64,000 nucleotides of DNA from RGIG1902 sp034926865. Lineage in GTDB: Bacteria > Bacillota > Clostridia > Oscillospirales > Butyricicoccaceae. The translations under genes were made by a program, and so were the position numbers. The stretch is taken from the NCBI GenBank assembly GCA_034926865.1, contig JAYFQP010000003.1, positions 163,857 to 227,856 of the forward strand. The letters run 5' to 3'. Within the stretch, counting starts at the first letter, position 1. Every line of letters starts with the position of its first letter. Shown one piece after another: positions 1-8,066 of the stretch. The notes beneath the pieces are model-generated. The model saw nothing but the letters and a program-made list of their open reading frames with translations. It had not been told where the DNA came from and did no database searches.

Positions 1-205
1 CCGTTGAAATAAACCCCTCGCTCTCAAGCGTATCATAGGCTTTTTTGACAGTGAGAGCACTTATTTTTAGCTCCCTTGCCATCACGCGTACCGAGGGAAG
101 TGGTGAGCCATCCGGCAGCAATCCCCTTGTTATCATATTCTTGATTTGGTTTATAATCTGCTCATAGATGGGCGTCTGAGAGGAAGCGCTGATAATTATC
201 TCCAT
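1..205 (-). CDS. GntR family regulator, YtrA type (N-terminal part)
   Basis: The visible 68 residues form the winged-helix DNA-binding domain of a GntR repressor. The start reads MEIIISASSQTPIYEQII, followed by the typical helix-turn-helix ending LTVKKAYDTLESEGFI. The first residues (PIYEQI, then LPDGSPLPSVR) are those of the short YtrA subfamily, which usually represses the ABC transporter genes behind it. The ATG at 205 has a GGGGAG site five bases upstream. The C-terminal part lies outside the window, so effector domain and downstream genes are unknown. A direct repeat over the promoter suggests autoregulation (inference). Confidence 0.85.
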   Translation of the reverse strand, partial: MEIIISASSQTPIYEQIINQIKNMITRGLLPDGSPLPSVRVMARELKISALTVKKAYDTLESEGFIST

Positions 206-228
206 TCTTTCTCCCCTTTTCAATAAAC

Positions 229-257
229 AGTATATAACAGTATATAACACTTGTCAA
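229..257 (-). promoter_or_regulatory. SigA-type promoter of the GntR gene with tandem repeat
   Basis: On the minus strand TTGACA (252-257) and TATACT (229-234) are 17 bases apart. A ten-base repeat TATACTGTTA occurs twice in tandem and covers the -10 and spacer, a likely operator for the adjacent regulator. Confidence 0.75.
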
Positions 258-293
258 TACAAAGAGATACGTTTTCCCATATTTACGTTATTA

Positions 294-322
294 AAAAGCC
301 CCGCCGAAATGGCGAGGCTTTT
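294..322 (-). terminator. Terminator of the BMP lipoprotein operon
   Basis: A 12-base-pair stem with one mismatch and a GAAAT loop is followed on the minus strand by a T-run. It lies directly after the stop at 349. Confidence 0.8.
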
Positions 323-348
323 GGATGATTATCATATGCGCAAAACAG

Positions 349-1395
349 CTATTTTATTGCATTCGCAATAATGATCTCGTTTCCCAGAAGTTTTTCTTTC
401 AATTGGCTGCAGGCTTCAATGGTTTCCTTTGAAAGGTTAGGATTATCTTTTGGCAGGCCGACTGCTTCTTTTTCAAGATCAAATACAGACAGTTGCCCAA
501 GAGGCGAAACATCACCTTCTATAATATCTGCGGCTATTACTTCCACGGCTTTGCCGTAATCGCACACTGCAGACGTAACGACAGTTGAAAGATCTTTGTC
601 CGGATCATACATGGCCGTGTCAAAAACGTCAACGTCAGACCCCACTATCCATATATCATCCCCCACGGTACGCCTCATCCTGGCTTCAGCCAGCGCACCA
701 AGGCCGGATGGATCAGACGAAACAAGTAGGCAGTTAACACCATTTTCAAAAAGAGTTGCCGCCTGCTGCTGCCCAAGGGGATAGTCTACAGAATCACTCA
801 GAAACACAAAATCGCTTTTATCGGCAGTAACTTTTGCCCCAGAGTTATCCACCGCATAGTTTACCCCCTGCAAAAAGCCCGACAGCAGCTCCTGATTTGA
901 AGCTGAAGAAGAACCGAATACTCCCCCGAACCTGTAACCTTCAAGCTCAAGTGCTGAAGCAAAGCCAGCCAAAAAGCCGGCCTGACTTTTGTCAAAAACC
1001 GCGGCCGCAACATTATCGGATATCTGCGGAGGGTTGCAGTCAATAGCTATAAATAGGCATTCCTTATACGTATCGCTTGCCTCTTGCAAGGCTTCGGTAA
1101 AAAGCGCTCCCGGCAAAACAATAATGTTATATCCGCTTTCAACAAGTGTCTTCACCCCCTGCATAAAGCTTTGGGTATCTGCTGAAGACGGGCAATAATA
1201 GTTTATCTCTACGCCGTATTTCTTCTGAATCTTCTCCAGGCCTTCCCATACGGCCTGATTAAGATGATTATCGCTTATGGGCCCAGAATCGGTCACCATT
1301 CCGATTTTATAATCAGTCTCATTTCGTGAACAGGCCGTCAATAGACCAAACGTCATAAATATTAAAAGGATTATTGAAAGCTTCTTTTGTATCAT
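349..1395 (-). CDS. BMP family substrate-binding lipoprotein
   Basis: A 348-residue lipoprotein: start MIQKKLSIILL, hydrophobic signal and lipobox LLTAC, then the periplasmic-binding fold of the basic membrane protein (BMP/PnrA/Med) family (IGMVTDSGPISDNHLNQA, then NIIVLPG, GGVFGSSS). Known members bind purine nucleosides for an ABC importer or act as surface lipoproteins. An upstream in-frame ATG at 1431 is possible, but the start at 1395 has AGGAGG nine bases before it and puts the signal peptide at the N-terminus. It is the last gene of a leftward run, 37 bases after the DUF3048 gene. No permease is nearby, so ligand and role are not known. Confidence 0.8.
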   Translation of the reverse strand: MIQKKLSIILLIFMTFGLLTACSRNETDYKIGMVTDSGPISDNHLNQAVWEGLEKIQKKYGVEINYYCPSSADTQSFMQGVKTLVESGYNIIVLPGALFTEALQEASDTYKECLFIAIDCNPPQISDNVAAAVFDKSQAGFLAGFASALELEGYRFGGVFGSSSASNQELLSGFLQGVNYAVDNSGAKVTADKSDFVFLSDSVDYPLGQQQAATLFENGVNCLLVSSDPSGLGALAEARMRRTVGDDIWIVGSDVDVFDTAMYDPDKDLSTVVTSAVCDYGKAVEVIAADIIEGDVSPLGQLSVFDLEKEAVGLPKDNPNLSKETIEACSQLKEKLLGNEIIIANAIK

Positions 1396-1432
1396 CTGTA
1401 GGTTCCTCCTGTATCTGTAAAGGCAGAGCAAA

Positions 1433-2515
1433 TTATTCTATATCGACAGCGGCTTTTTCAGTCACTACCGAAACAAAGGTTTTACCGCGCTCTAGCTTAA
1501 GTTCGCTTCCGGCGGCATCATAAAAGCTTATCGGCTCATTATAGGCATTCTTCTCCCAGGTTATGGGTATATATTTACCATTGCAGAAATAATACCCCTC
1601 GCCGCTTCCGTTCGTCTTAACCTCGACAAGCTTAAGCGCGTTCCCTGCAACGTCCGTTGTTTCCATGCGAAGCACAAGAAGGTTCTTAACCTCGATCTGA
1701 ACGCCAAGGTAAGCATCCATATGAGGATCCCCGTACTGGTATCGCAAATAGGTACCCTTTGAGGCATCATAAACATAATAGGGCTTGTTGCGTTCACTAT
1801 ATGTCACACTAACTTTGGACATTGCGCTGCCGCCTGAGGCCGAGCTATCGGAAGCAAAGCTGAAAGCCGATGGCTGCTCCGCCTGAGAAAGATCTTTATT
1901 AAGTGAGGCAAGAGCATTTTCAATATATTCGCCGGTAGTATATACGGAATGCTCAAGCCCAAGCGTCTTTCGCCTTTCGGGATCGCGGAAGAAAAGCGTC
2001 CCCTCCCAGCTGCCTTTTATGCCATCAATACTGATAAGGTCCTTCCTTTCGGCAATGGCATTATATGCAGGCACGCTGCCGCCAAAATGCATATAAACGG
2101 CCCCGTAGCTTTGGGCAATATCTATAAAATACGGCCTTGAGCTCCGTATGGAGGCAAGCTTCTCTATCTTTGAGGGGTCTTTAAAAATGGCAAGAAGGCG
2201 GGTTATCCTTCCCTCCGCCAGCATCTCATAGATGATATCTGCCTGGCTTATGCCCCACTGCGGAAGGCTGTCATAGCTGTTGCTGACCATTATCGCCACC
2301 GGCCGCTGTTCAAGGGCCGAATCGGAAATACCATCACAAAGACCCGTAAGCGGATTGACATTCCCGTCCGGCACAAACTCATCGCCTTTTTCTCCTTCAT
2401 CAGGAGTTTCCGAAATACGCGTATCAGTCTGTTTTCCGCCATTGTCAGTTTCGTTCATCCCGCATGCAGTAAAAACCGCCGCTATCATAAGCACAAGGAT
2501 TAAAACCTTCTTCAT
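1433..2515 (-). CDS. DUF3048 domain lipoprotein (YerB-like)
   Basis: A 360-residue secreted lipoprotein with start MKKVLILVL and lipobox FTACG. After an acidic linker (about residues 25-50) comes the DUF3048 domain: NPLTGL, RPVAIMVSN, then QADIIYEMLAEGRITR and RSSRPYF. Bacillus YerB belongs to this family; its function is not established. The start at 2515 has GGAGG nine bases upstream; the longer reading frame to 2554 would bury the signal peptide. It is separated by only 16 bases from the DUF4364 gene, so co-transcription is likely. Confidence 0.85.
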   Translation of the reverse strand: MKKVLILVLMIAAVFTACGMNETDNGGKQTDTRISETPDEGEKGDEFVPDGNVNPLTGLCDGISDSALEQRPVAIMVSNSYDSLPQWGISQADIIYEMLAEGRITRLLAIFKDPSKIEKLASIRSSRPYFIDIAQSYGAVYMHFGGSVPAYNAIAERKDLISIDGIKGSWEGTLFFRDPERRKTLGLEHSVYTTGEYIENALASLNKDLSQAEQPSAFSFASDSSASGGSAMSKVSVTYSERNKPYYVYDASKGTYLRYQYGDPHMDAYLGVQIEVKNLLVLRMETTDVAGNALKLVEVKTNGSGEGYYFCNGKYIPITWEKNAYNEPISFYDAAGSELKLERGKTFVSVVTEKAAVDIE

Positions 2516-2531
2516 TGAGGCATACCTCCGA

Positions 2532-3074
2532 TTAAGATTTTTCTTTGTCGTCAAGGAGCAGATTCAAAAGCCCCTTAAATATGTTTTCAGCGTTCTCCTT
2601 GAAATTTTCCTCCAGTATGCGGCACTGCCGCTCGCTGTAAACCAGCATCGACATAGAGATAATATCGGTGCTTTTGTCGCACACCGTCAAGGTTACATTA
2701 AACGTGCCGTCTCCGTTATCCGTATGATAAGCCTTGATGCTGTCCGCCCTGCGTATCTTTCTGACAACGCGTATCACACCAGCCTGGACTTTGTCACATA
2801 CGCTGGTCCTCAGATGCCCTGCCATGAGATCAACTACTTCTCTGCCCTTAATAGTCAAAAGATATTGCTTTTCGCCTGCGACATCTATTTCAGATATATG
2901 CTTTGAATCTATCAATTCGCGTAAAAATTGTGCAAATTCAAAATATCCAAACCCGTCGTCAACCATCACTATATCGAGGAGATCATCCTCGCTTATGGTT
3001 ATGGGAAGCAGGCTAAGGCAATATAGGATAAGATACTTGATATCCTCAGGCTCTCTCACATATCCCTGCCGCAT
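2532..3074 (-). CDS. DUF4364 family protein
   Basis: A 180-residue soluble protein, start MRQGYVREPEDIKYLILYCL. The N-terminal 80 residues look like a winged helix (LLDIVMVDDGFGYFEFAQFLREL, a wing near YLLTIKGREVVD), and the C-terminal half is a beta-rich DUF4364 domain. The family is widespread in Clostridia and probably regulatory, but its targets are not known. The chosen ATG at 3074 has GGAGGTG before it; the ATG at 3110 lacks a site. It is the first gene of the run with the DUF3048 and BMP lipoproteins. Confidence 0.8.
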   Translation of the reverse strand: MRQGYVREPEDIKYLILYCLSLLPITISEDDLLDIVMVDDGFGYFEFAQFLRELIDSKHISEIDVAGEKQYLLTIKGREVVDLMAGHLRTSVCDKVQAGVIRVVRKIRRADSIKAYHTDNGDGTFNVTLTVCDKSTDIISMSMLVYSERQCRILEENFKENAENIFKGLLNLLLDDKEKS

Positions 3075-3113
3075 ATGCTTCACCTCCGCAAATAACACTG
3101 AATTATCCAATTA

Positions 3114-3122
3114 AGTATAACA
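3114..3122 (-). promoter_or_regulatory. Extended -10 promoter for the DUF4364 operon
   Basis: The minus strand reads TGTTATACT, an extended -10 element, about 40 bases before the start at 3074. The -35 region is weak. Confidence 0.5.
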
Positions 3123-3152
3123 TAAGTAACAATTAAAATAAAAGCATATTTA

Positions 3153-3181
3153 TGAACAATAGGCACGATTATGAATAAAAT
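3153..3181 (+). promoter_or_regulatory. Promoter for the RsiV-like gene
   Basis: TGAACA (3153-3158) and TAAAAT (3176-3181) are spaced 17 bases, and transcription would begin just before the ribosome binding site of the gene at 3203. Confidence 0.5.
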
Positions 3182-3202
3182 ACCTTATAGAGAGGTGAAA
3201 AC

Positions 3203-3850
3203 ATGCTTGATTATGATGGGACACAAACGGAGGTTTTGACAGGAGAACTTACGGGAAAAGCAGATATATCAAATGGGGCTACACTTGAGTACTCCCTCAG
3301 TTATCCTGTCGTTTCTAAAAGCAGAAGCATATCTTTTTTTTACCGTTCAAATGCCCTTAAATACCAGTCTCTGATAAATTCGCGTTATGTAAACGAACTG
3401 AGACGGCTTCCACCGGGATGGGGACCTCTGGAAAGCAAAATAAACGGCACATTCGAGGTAATGTACAACAAAAATGGCCTTCTCTCCATATTTATGGATA
3501 CATACGAAGATATGGGCATGTACAGGCTTACTTTAGGACGCACCTCTGCGACATGGAATGTCCGCTCCAGCCGCAGATCGGAGCTTAATCAGCTTTTTAA
3601 AAACCAGCAAATGCTGAATAATATTGTTAGCAAACATATTTTCAAAGAAGTTGAAGAGAGCCAAAATGCTTATCCCGGCAGCTACTATTTCGATAAACGA
3701 TTGTTCAAGCGCCCATGGGGTTATTACCTGACGGATCGGGGCTTGGCTGTATATTACCAAAAAGGAACGGTGGCCCCCGGCAACAGCGGCATACCCACTT
3801 TTCTCATTCCCTGGGATGCGCTCAAACCCATAGTTAATTTTACCCCTTAA
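3203..3850 (+). CDS. RsiV/DUF3298-like protein without signal peptide
   Basis: A 215-residue protein. The second half matches the DUF3298 module seen in RsiV: FKNQQMLNNIVSKHI, then YYLTDRGLAVYYQKGTVAPG and IPTFLIPWDALKP. RsiV is a membrane anti-sigma factor that binds lysozyme outside the cell, but this protein has neither a signal peptide nor a transmembrane helix, so it should be cytoplasmic unless exported another way. The ATG has AGAGGTG five bases before it. It stands alone between a leftward operon and the next rightward gene. A secreted lipoprotein with the same module lies at 47515-48288. Function unknown. Confidence 0.6.
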   Translation: MLDYDGTQTEVLTGELTGKADISNGATLEYSLSYPVVSKSRSISFFYRSNALKYQSLINSRYVNELRRLPPGWGPLESKINGTFEVMYNKNGLLSIFMDTYEDMGMYRLTLGRTSATWNVRSSRRSELNQLFKNQQMLNNIVSKHIFKEVEESQNAYPGSYYFDKRLFKRPWGYYLTDRGLAVYYQKGTVAPGNSGIPTFLIPWDALKPIVNFTP

Positions 3851-3853
3851 GTG

Positions 3854-3882
3854 TTGTTCGTGGACAAAAGGCATGTTATAAT
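3854..3882 (+). promoter_or_regulatory. Promoter upstream of the signal-peptidase-like gene
   Basis: A perfect TATAAT (3877-3882) with a weak TTGTTC (3854-3859) 17 bases upstream. It starts right after the stop of the RsiV-like gene. Confidence 0.5.
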
Positions 3883-3895
3883 CTTATTAAATACC

Positions 3896-3916
3896 GGGCG
3901 GCCATTATCGCCGCCC
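3896..3916 (+). other. GC-rich hairpin in the 5' leader
   Basis: A seven-base-pair stem GGGCGGC/GCCGCCC with a CATTATC loop lies between the promoter at 3854-3882 and the start at 3948. No T-run follows on either strand, so it is more likely an mRNA structure than a terminator. Confidence 0.45.
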
Positions 3917-3947
3917 TTAGAGAAAGAAAAATGCGGGTGATAACGAG

Positions 3948-4508
3948 ATGAAAGCCATAAAGAATATATTTTCAACCATATTATGTCTTATTGCGGCTCT
4001 TGCCCTCTTTCAGTGTCTTTTTATAACATTTTCAAACGGAGATCTTTTCCCTACCTTTCTCAGCACCGGAGCCTATGTCACCAATACAGGAGAGTTCGGC
4101 GATATTCTGCCTCATGGGAGCATAGCTCTGACCAAGAAAACGGACGAGCTTGAAAGAGGGGACATCATCGTCTATTTATACAGGGATGACGTTGCCTTTG
4201 GCGCGGTTATCAGAGAAGATGGCGACAATATAGATATTTTATCTTCCGGTGAACCAATTACGGTACATAAAAACACGGTTGCAGGAAAGGTCTTTTATCA
4301 GATAACACATCTCGGCTATGCCGCTTCAGTTATAAAATCAAACAGGATCATAGTCTGGTCTGCCTGCGGTGTCTTAATTGCGCTGGCATTTTTATGGATA
4401 GTCACGCTTCCGGGCCGAAGGCGCAAGGGTGAGATAAAAGAGCTAATCAAGCTTTTTGACCATTATGGTCACAAATATGACCTTGAGGAAGCCGATATCG
4501 ATTATTGA
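3948..4508 (+). CDS. Signal peptidase I (SipW type) fold protein, catalytically dead
   Basis: A 186-residue membrane protein with helices near residues 8-28 and 133-153 and a charged cytoplasmic tail. Between them the layout follows SipW-type signal peptidases: the catalytic box, then GDIIVY (71-76), then a late VAGKVFYQI segment (111-119). In the catalytic box, however, the usual SGSMEP is replaced by residues around TGEFGDILPHGS (47-58), so the nucleophilic serine is absent, and the HRI motif is also lost. I therefore read it as a signal-peptidase-fold protein without peptidase activity, perhaps a scaffold or sensor. It precedes a NusG-II membrane protein by about 110 bases. Confidence 0.6.
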   Translation: MKAIKNIFSTILCLIAALALFQCLFITFSNGDLFPTFLSTGAYVTNTGEFGDILPHGSIALTKKTDELERGDIIVYLYRDDVAFGAVIREDGDNIDILSSGEPITVHKNTVAGKVFYQITHLGYAASVIKSNRIIVWSACGVLIALAFLWIVTLPGRRRKGEIKELIKLFDHYGHKYDLEEADIDY

Positions 4509-4617
4509 TACAAGAAAAGGCCTAAGCATTCCCCATTTTAACGTTCTCGTCAAGAAAAAAGCTGCTTATCAGAGGATCTACGGCCGCTGATAAAATCCCC
4601 CCACAAGGCGGAAAAAA

Positions 4618-4983
4618 ATGAAAAGTACAAAGTATTGGCTTATAATCATAGGGCTTATCCTTGCCGTTTCATGCCTGATTGCATATGTTATGTCACAAAA
4701 CCAGGGCAGGACAGCCATTATCACCCAAAACGGTAAAGAGCTTTATTCTATCGATCTTGACGCTGTGGATGAACCATACACCATTGAAATAAAAGGTAAA
4801 TATACGAATAAAATTTGTGTCGAGCATGGCCGCATACGAGTTGAAGACTCAGACTGCCCAGACCAGATATGCGTCAAGCACGGCTGGATAACTGAGGGAG
4901 GCTCGCCCATAGTGTGCCTGCCAAACGGCCTTGTCATAGAGATTAAAGGTGGATCTTCATCAGCGGATACGGTATCGAAATAA
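4618..4983 (+). CDS. Membrane-anchored NusG domain II protein
   Basis: A 121-residue protein: one N-terminal membrane anchor (about residues 6-25), then a small extracytoplasmic beta domain with the NusG domain II signature found in Clostridia, including DCPDQICVKHGWI with paired cysteines and the ending GSPIVCLPNGLVIEI. In related genomes such proteins often sit beside Gx-type membrane transport genes, but none is visible here. AAGGCGG lies six bases before the ATG. A strong terminator follows. Molecular role unknown. Confidence 0.75.
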   Translation: MKSTKYWLIIIGLILAVSCLIAYVMSQNQGRTAIITQNGKELYSIDLDAVDEPYTIEIKGKYTNKICVEHGRIRVEDSDCPDQICVKHGWITEGGSPIVCLPNGLVIEIKGGSSSADTVSK

Positions 4984-5023
4984 TTGTTCCATTATTTTGC
5001 CTCCGCGTTTCATTAATAGATAA

Positions 5024-5055
5024 AAGGACGGCGTTTTCGCCGTCCTTGATTTTTT
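5024..5055 (+). terminator. Intrinsic terminator
   Basis: A perfect ten-base-pair stem (5024-5033 with 5038-5047), a TTTT loop and a T-run after it. It ends the rightward NusG-II unit and faces the leftward EAL gene. Confidence 0.9.
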
Positions 5056-5080
5056 CTTCTCCGCCTTTTGGCGATAATGG

Positions 5081-6997
5081 CTATATTGTTTGCCGCGGAC
5101 GCAGTAGGTCAAGTATTTCGGGCTTCGGCATGGGCCGCGCATAATAAAATCCCTGCAGATAATCAGCCCCCAAATCTATAAGCTTTTGTGCCAGCTCAAA
5201 TGTTTCTATACCCTCGGCAACCACATAAGTGCCAGACTTATGGAACAGGTTTATAAGCGTACTGACTATGAGACAAGACTTATCGTTAGTCTTCATTGCA
5301 TCCATAAGGCTCTTATCAAGCTTTATGCACTCAAAGGGAAACATCATCATATTGGAAAAGTTGGAATACCCAACGCCAAAGTCATCAAGATAAAAGGAAA
5401 AGCCTTGATCCACCATATCCCTCAGAACCTCCTGCACCAATATGGCATCACTTGCAAATACTCTTTCCGTTATCTCGAACTTGATCCTGTCATGCGCTAT
5501 GCCCCACTTATCCATAAGGATCGACAGCCTTGCAGGAAGGTTCCTGTCAGTCAGCTGTGTCATGGCAAGGTTTACAGAAACAGAGTCTATCGACATATCC
5601 GGATTCTGGCTTAAAAAGGCGCAGACATTGTCCAGCACGATCCAGCTTATGCTGTCTATCATAGCGTTGCTTTCTGCAATGGGTATAAACTCACTTGGGG
5701 AAATATATGTACCATCCTTGTCCTTAAGACGTACAAGAGCCTCGGCTGTAGAAAAATTGTCCGTTTTATTGTAATATATGGGCTGATACCATACCTCAAA
5801 AAGCTGCTGTTCAATGGCCTCTCTCATATAAAATATAAGGTATTTTTCGCGCTCTAGCTCGTTGAAAATATCTTTGTTGAAACTTATATGCTGATTAGAC
5901 AATTCCTTTGATGTGCGCTGCATATACTCAAGGAACTCTATAATCTGCGCCAGACTCCACTGCTCATTTTTGCGGGTTAAATCAATAAAATGAGCGTTTA
6001 ACCGGCAGGAACCATCTCCTACATTCCACATTTGGGCAAAACGCTGCTGAAGGATATAAACATCTCTTCCCATCTGATTTGGGTCGGTGTACGGTGACAT
6101 AATAGCAAAAGTAGTGGGGCCAAAACGGAAAACCTTAGAGGAGCGAAAAGAGAATTCAAGCCATCTCGCAACCGCATAGAGAACATTATCACCCACATGA
6201 TAACCAAAAGATCTATTAATGGCGCTAAAATGGTGGATAGAAACAAGCATGATAACAAAAGAATCATTCTGCAAAATACGATTTCTTATGTCAACCAAAA
6301 AGCTTCCTCTGTTGCTTAATACGGTAAGGGAATCCGTTTCCACCTTGTGGCTTTCAAAACATATAAAAATCATTAGGGCCACATAAGCCGTTATAGTGCC
6401 ATTTATAATAATACTGGGGAATATAAGCTTAAAAATTATAATCAGCAGCACTAAAGGTGCGCCAAAATACATTATCTTTTTTATACATCTATCTATAATT
6501 TGTCTGTTCCTGATAAAACAAGCACCCCACAAGGCAATATAAAATGCAGCAAAAAAATATACTATTTGATTAGCTGCTCCTTGATGATATACCCCATTTT
6601 GATCAAGATAAAATATCCATCCGGTAACCGAATTAAAAAACGTAACCGAAAGGCCGACAATCGACGAAAGAATGATAATTATTTTTACCATCTTGAGGCA
6701 TTTTAAGTTATCTGAATGATAAAGCAAGCGTTCAAAAAGATATAAAGCAAAGGCCGAACACAACAGTATAGCCGAACAGTAATAAAATGTATTAAGAACT
6801 ATTATCAAAGAACTATAGCCGGCGAAATTATTTATGGCATAAACACTAATGCAATTCAAAGTCAACGAAACTATAGCTAAGGTAAGGCACCAGCAAAAAA
6901 AACGCGAAAAATATGTCTGAGGCCTGCCATTATCAAAAAATTGCAGCAGCAGCACAACGATCAGCACAAGAGCCAGATACTCGGCTGAAAGGGACAT
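5081..6997 (-). CDS. Membrane GGDEF-EAL protein, likely c-di-GMP phosphodiesterase
   Basis: A 638-residue protein. Residues 1-220 hold about seven or eight membrane helices, 230-385 a GGDEF-like domain and 395-635 an EAL domain. The GGDEF signature is replaced by FGPTTF, so cyclase activity is unlikely. The EAL domain keeps its catalytic set: AEALVRL, VNLAMTQL, EITERV, YLDDFGVGYSNF, KLDKSLM, AEGIET and LQGFYYA. The expected reaction is hydrolysis of cyclic di-GMP to pGpG, at the membrane. The ATG at 6997 has AAGGGG nine bases upstream; the GTG at 7006 is too close to that site. Single gene. Confidence 0.85.
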   Translation of the reverse strand: MSLSAEYLALVLIVVLLLQFFDNGRPQTYFSRFFCWCLTLAIVSLTLNCISVYAINNFAGYSSLIIVLNTFYYCSAILLCSAFALYLFERLLYHSDNLKCLKMVKIIIILSSIVGLSVTFFNSVTGWIFYLDQNGVYHQGAANQIVYFFAAFYIALWGACFIRNRQIIDRCIKKIMYFGAPLVLLIIIFKLIFPSIIINGTITAYVALMIFICFESHKVETDSLTVLSNRGSFLVDIRNRILQNDSFVIMLVSIHHFSAINRSFGYHVGDNVLYAVARWLEFSFRSSKVFRFGPTTFAIMSPYTDPNQMGRDVYILQQRFAQMWNVGDGSCRLNAHFIDLTRKNEQWSLAQIIEFLEYMQRTSKELSNQHISFNKDIFNELEREKYLIFYMREAIEQQLFEVWYQPIYYNKTDNFSTAEALVRLKDKDGTYISPSEFIPIAESNAMIDSISWIVLDNVCAFLSQNPDMSIDSVSVNLAMTQLTDRNLPARLSILMDKWGIAHDRIKFEITERVFASDAILVQEVLRDMVDQGFSFYLDDFGVGYSNFSNMMMFPFECIKLDKSLMDAMKTNDKSCLIVSTLINLFHKSGTYVVAEGIETFELAQKLIDLGADYLQGFYYARPMPKPEILDLLRPRQTI

Positions 6998-7080
6998 GCA
7001 GGCCACCCCCTTGCTTTAAAAATACTTATGCGAATATGATAAACCAAAAGTAATCCAAAATCAACCAAAAAAGCACTAAA

Positions 7081-7108
7081 AGTATAAAATATAACGTAAA
7101 TTGTCGAA
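7081..7108 (-). promoter_or_regulatory. Possible promoter of the EAL gene
   Basis: On the minus strand TTCGAC (7103-7108) and TATACT (7081-7086) are 16 bases apart, about 85 bases before the start. Confidence 0.4.
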
Positions 7109-7184
7109 TAGGCGCTTGCAGCGCAGTAAAAAACTTATACGCATTATGAATATTATTCATTCTTGGTATAACTCTTTAAACCAC

Positions 7185-7213
7185 AAACGGCAGAGCCATT
7201 GGCTCTGCCGTTT
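7185..7213 (-). terminator. Terminator after the HTH-desulfoferrodoxin gene
   Basis: A perfect 13-base-pair stem with a three-base loop just after the stop at 7227. The T-run on the minus strand is weak. Confidence 0.65.
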
Positions 7214-7226
7214 CACTATAAAAAAT

Positions 7227-7817
7227 TCATCTTAAAACCTTTCGACAACGTATAAGCCCGTGTTGAACGCAGTAGGCATAAAGAACTCCGCCGGGAATAT
7301 AAGGCAGCCTTGCCTCGGCGTTCTGCTCAGGGTAAAGCCTGACAAGGAAAATTTTATCATTTTTGACATATGCTATAAAAGAAATATAGTGTGTCTTAGT
7401 CATCTCATGATCAATAGTTATATAGTAATCCATATCCATCTGCTGGACACGTATCTCGGGAATATCATCCTCCGAAGGCTTAAGCTGCTCAAGCCTTCGG
7501 CCGCAACATGAAATCGATGCGCCTGAGGTACTGACGAGTATGTTTCCACAGCATGGGCAGACATAAAACCTGATTTTTGATATATTACCCGTATCCGGGC
7601 GGTTTGGCGTAATCTCCCCCTCCATAAGCCCATCCATATCCACACCAAGTATAACAGATAATAGAGGCCAAATAGAAAGATCGGGGCAACCAAGCCCGCA
7701 TTCCCACTTTGAAATGGTTTTATTACTTATATTAAGAGCGTCGGCAAGCATCTGCTGCGTTAGCCCTTTTTCCTTTCTCAGCGAGGCGATCAATCGACCT
7801 ATTTTTCCGCAATCCAT
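7227..7817 (-). CDS. XRE regulator fused to a desulfoferrodoxin-like domain
   Basis: A 196-residue protein with three parts. Residues 5-65 are an XRE helix-turn-helix (LTQQMLADALNISNKTISKW). Residues 84-112 match desulforedoxin (centre I of class I superoxide reductase): C87, C90, C104 and C105 in CPCCGNILV...CCGRRL. Residues 113-190 match the superoxide reductase domain, with iron ligands H137 (DHEM), H143 (THYI), C183 and H186 (YCVQHGL). The first ligand histidine (KHVPV in the enzyme) appears to be aspartate here. A redox or metal sensor is a reasonable inference. The ATG at 7817 has AAGGTG nine bases upstream and lies 40 bases after a predicted transcript start; the longer frame to 7967 would overlap that promoter. 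Confidence 0.75.
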   Translation of the reverse strand: MDCGKIGRLIASLRKEKGLTQQMLADALNISNKTISKWECGLGCPDLSIWPLLSVILGVDMDGLMEGEITPNRPDTGNISKIRFYVCPCCGNILVSTSGASISCCGRRLEQLKPSEDDIPEIRVQQMDMDYYITIDHEMTKTHYISFIAYVKNDKIFLVRLYPEQNAEARLPYIPGGVLYAYCVQHGLIRCRKVLR

Positions 7818-7865
7818 ATAAATTTTCACCTTTTCTTTAATTGCCATATCACTTGACATAGAATT

Positions 7866-7895
7866 ATTGTACCATTTTATGCATAGCAAATACAA
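7866..7895 (-). promoter_or_regulatory. Promoter of the HTH-desulfoferrodoxin gene
   Basis: On the minus strand TTGTAT (7890-7895) and TACAAT (7866-7871) are 18 bases apart. This supports the short start at 7817. Confidence 0.55.
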
Positions 7896-7971
7896 TCTAC
7901 AATCCGCAGATACTTTTATTTGTTTTGACTCTGACAAAATATAATAAACAGATGTTTTTTTCGGCAAAAAG

Positions 7972-7980
7972 TGGTATAAT
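7972..7980 (+). promoter_or_regulatory. Extended -10 promoter for GNAT/ASCH genes
   Basis: TGGTATAAT is an extended -10 element about 85 bases before the start at 8067. No clear -35 is seen. Confidence 0.5.
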
Positions 7981-8066
7981 CATCAAAAGTATTATGCCAT
8001 ACAAGAGCACTAAGGCAGAATACTTTCATTTATCTCCTTATATCGTAAATAAAAGAGGGAAAAAAG

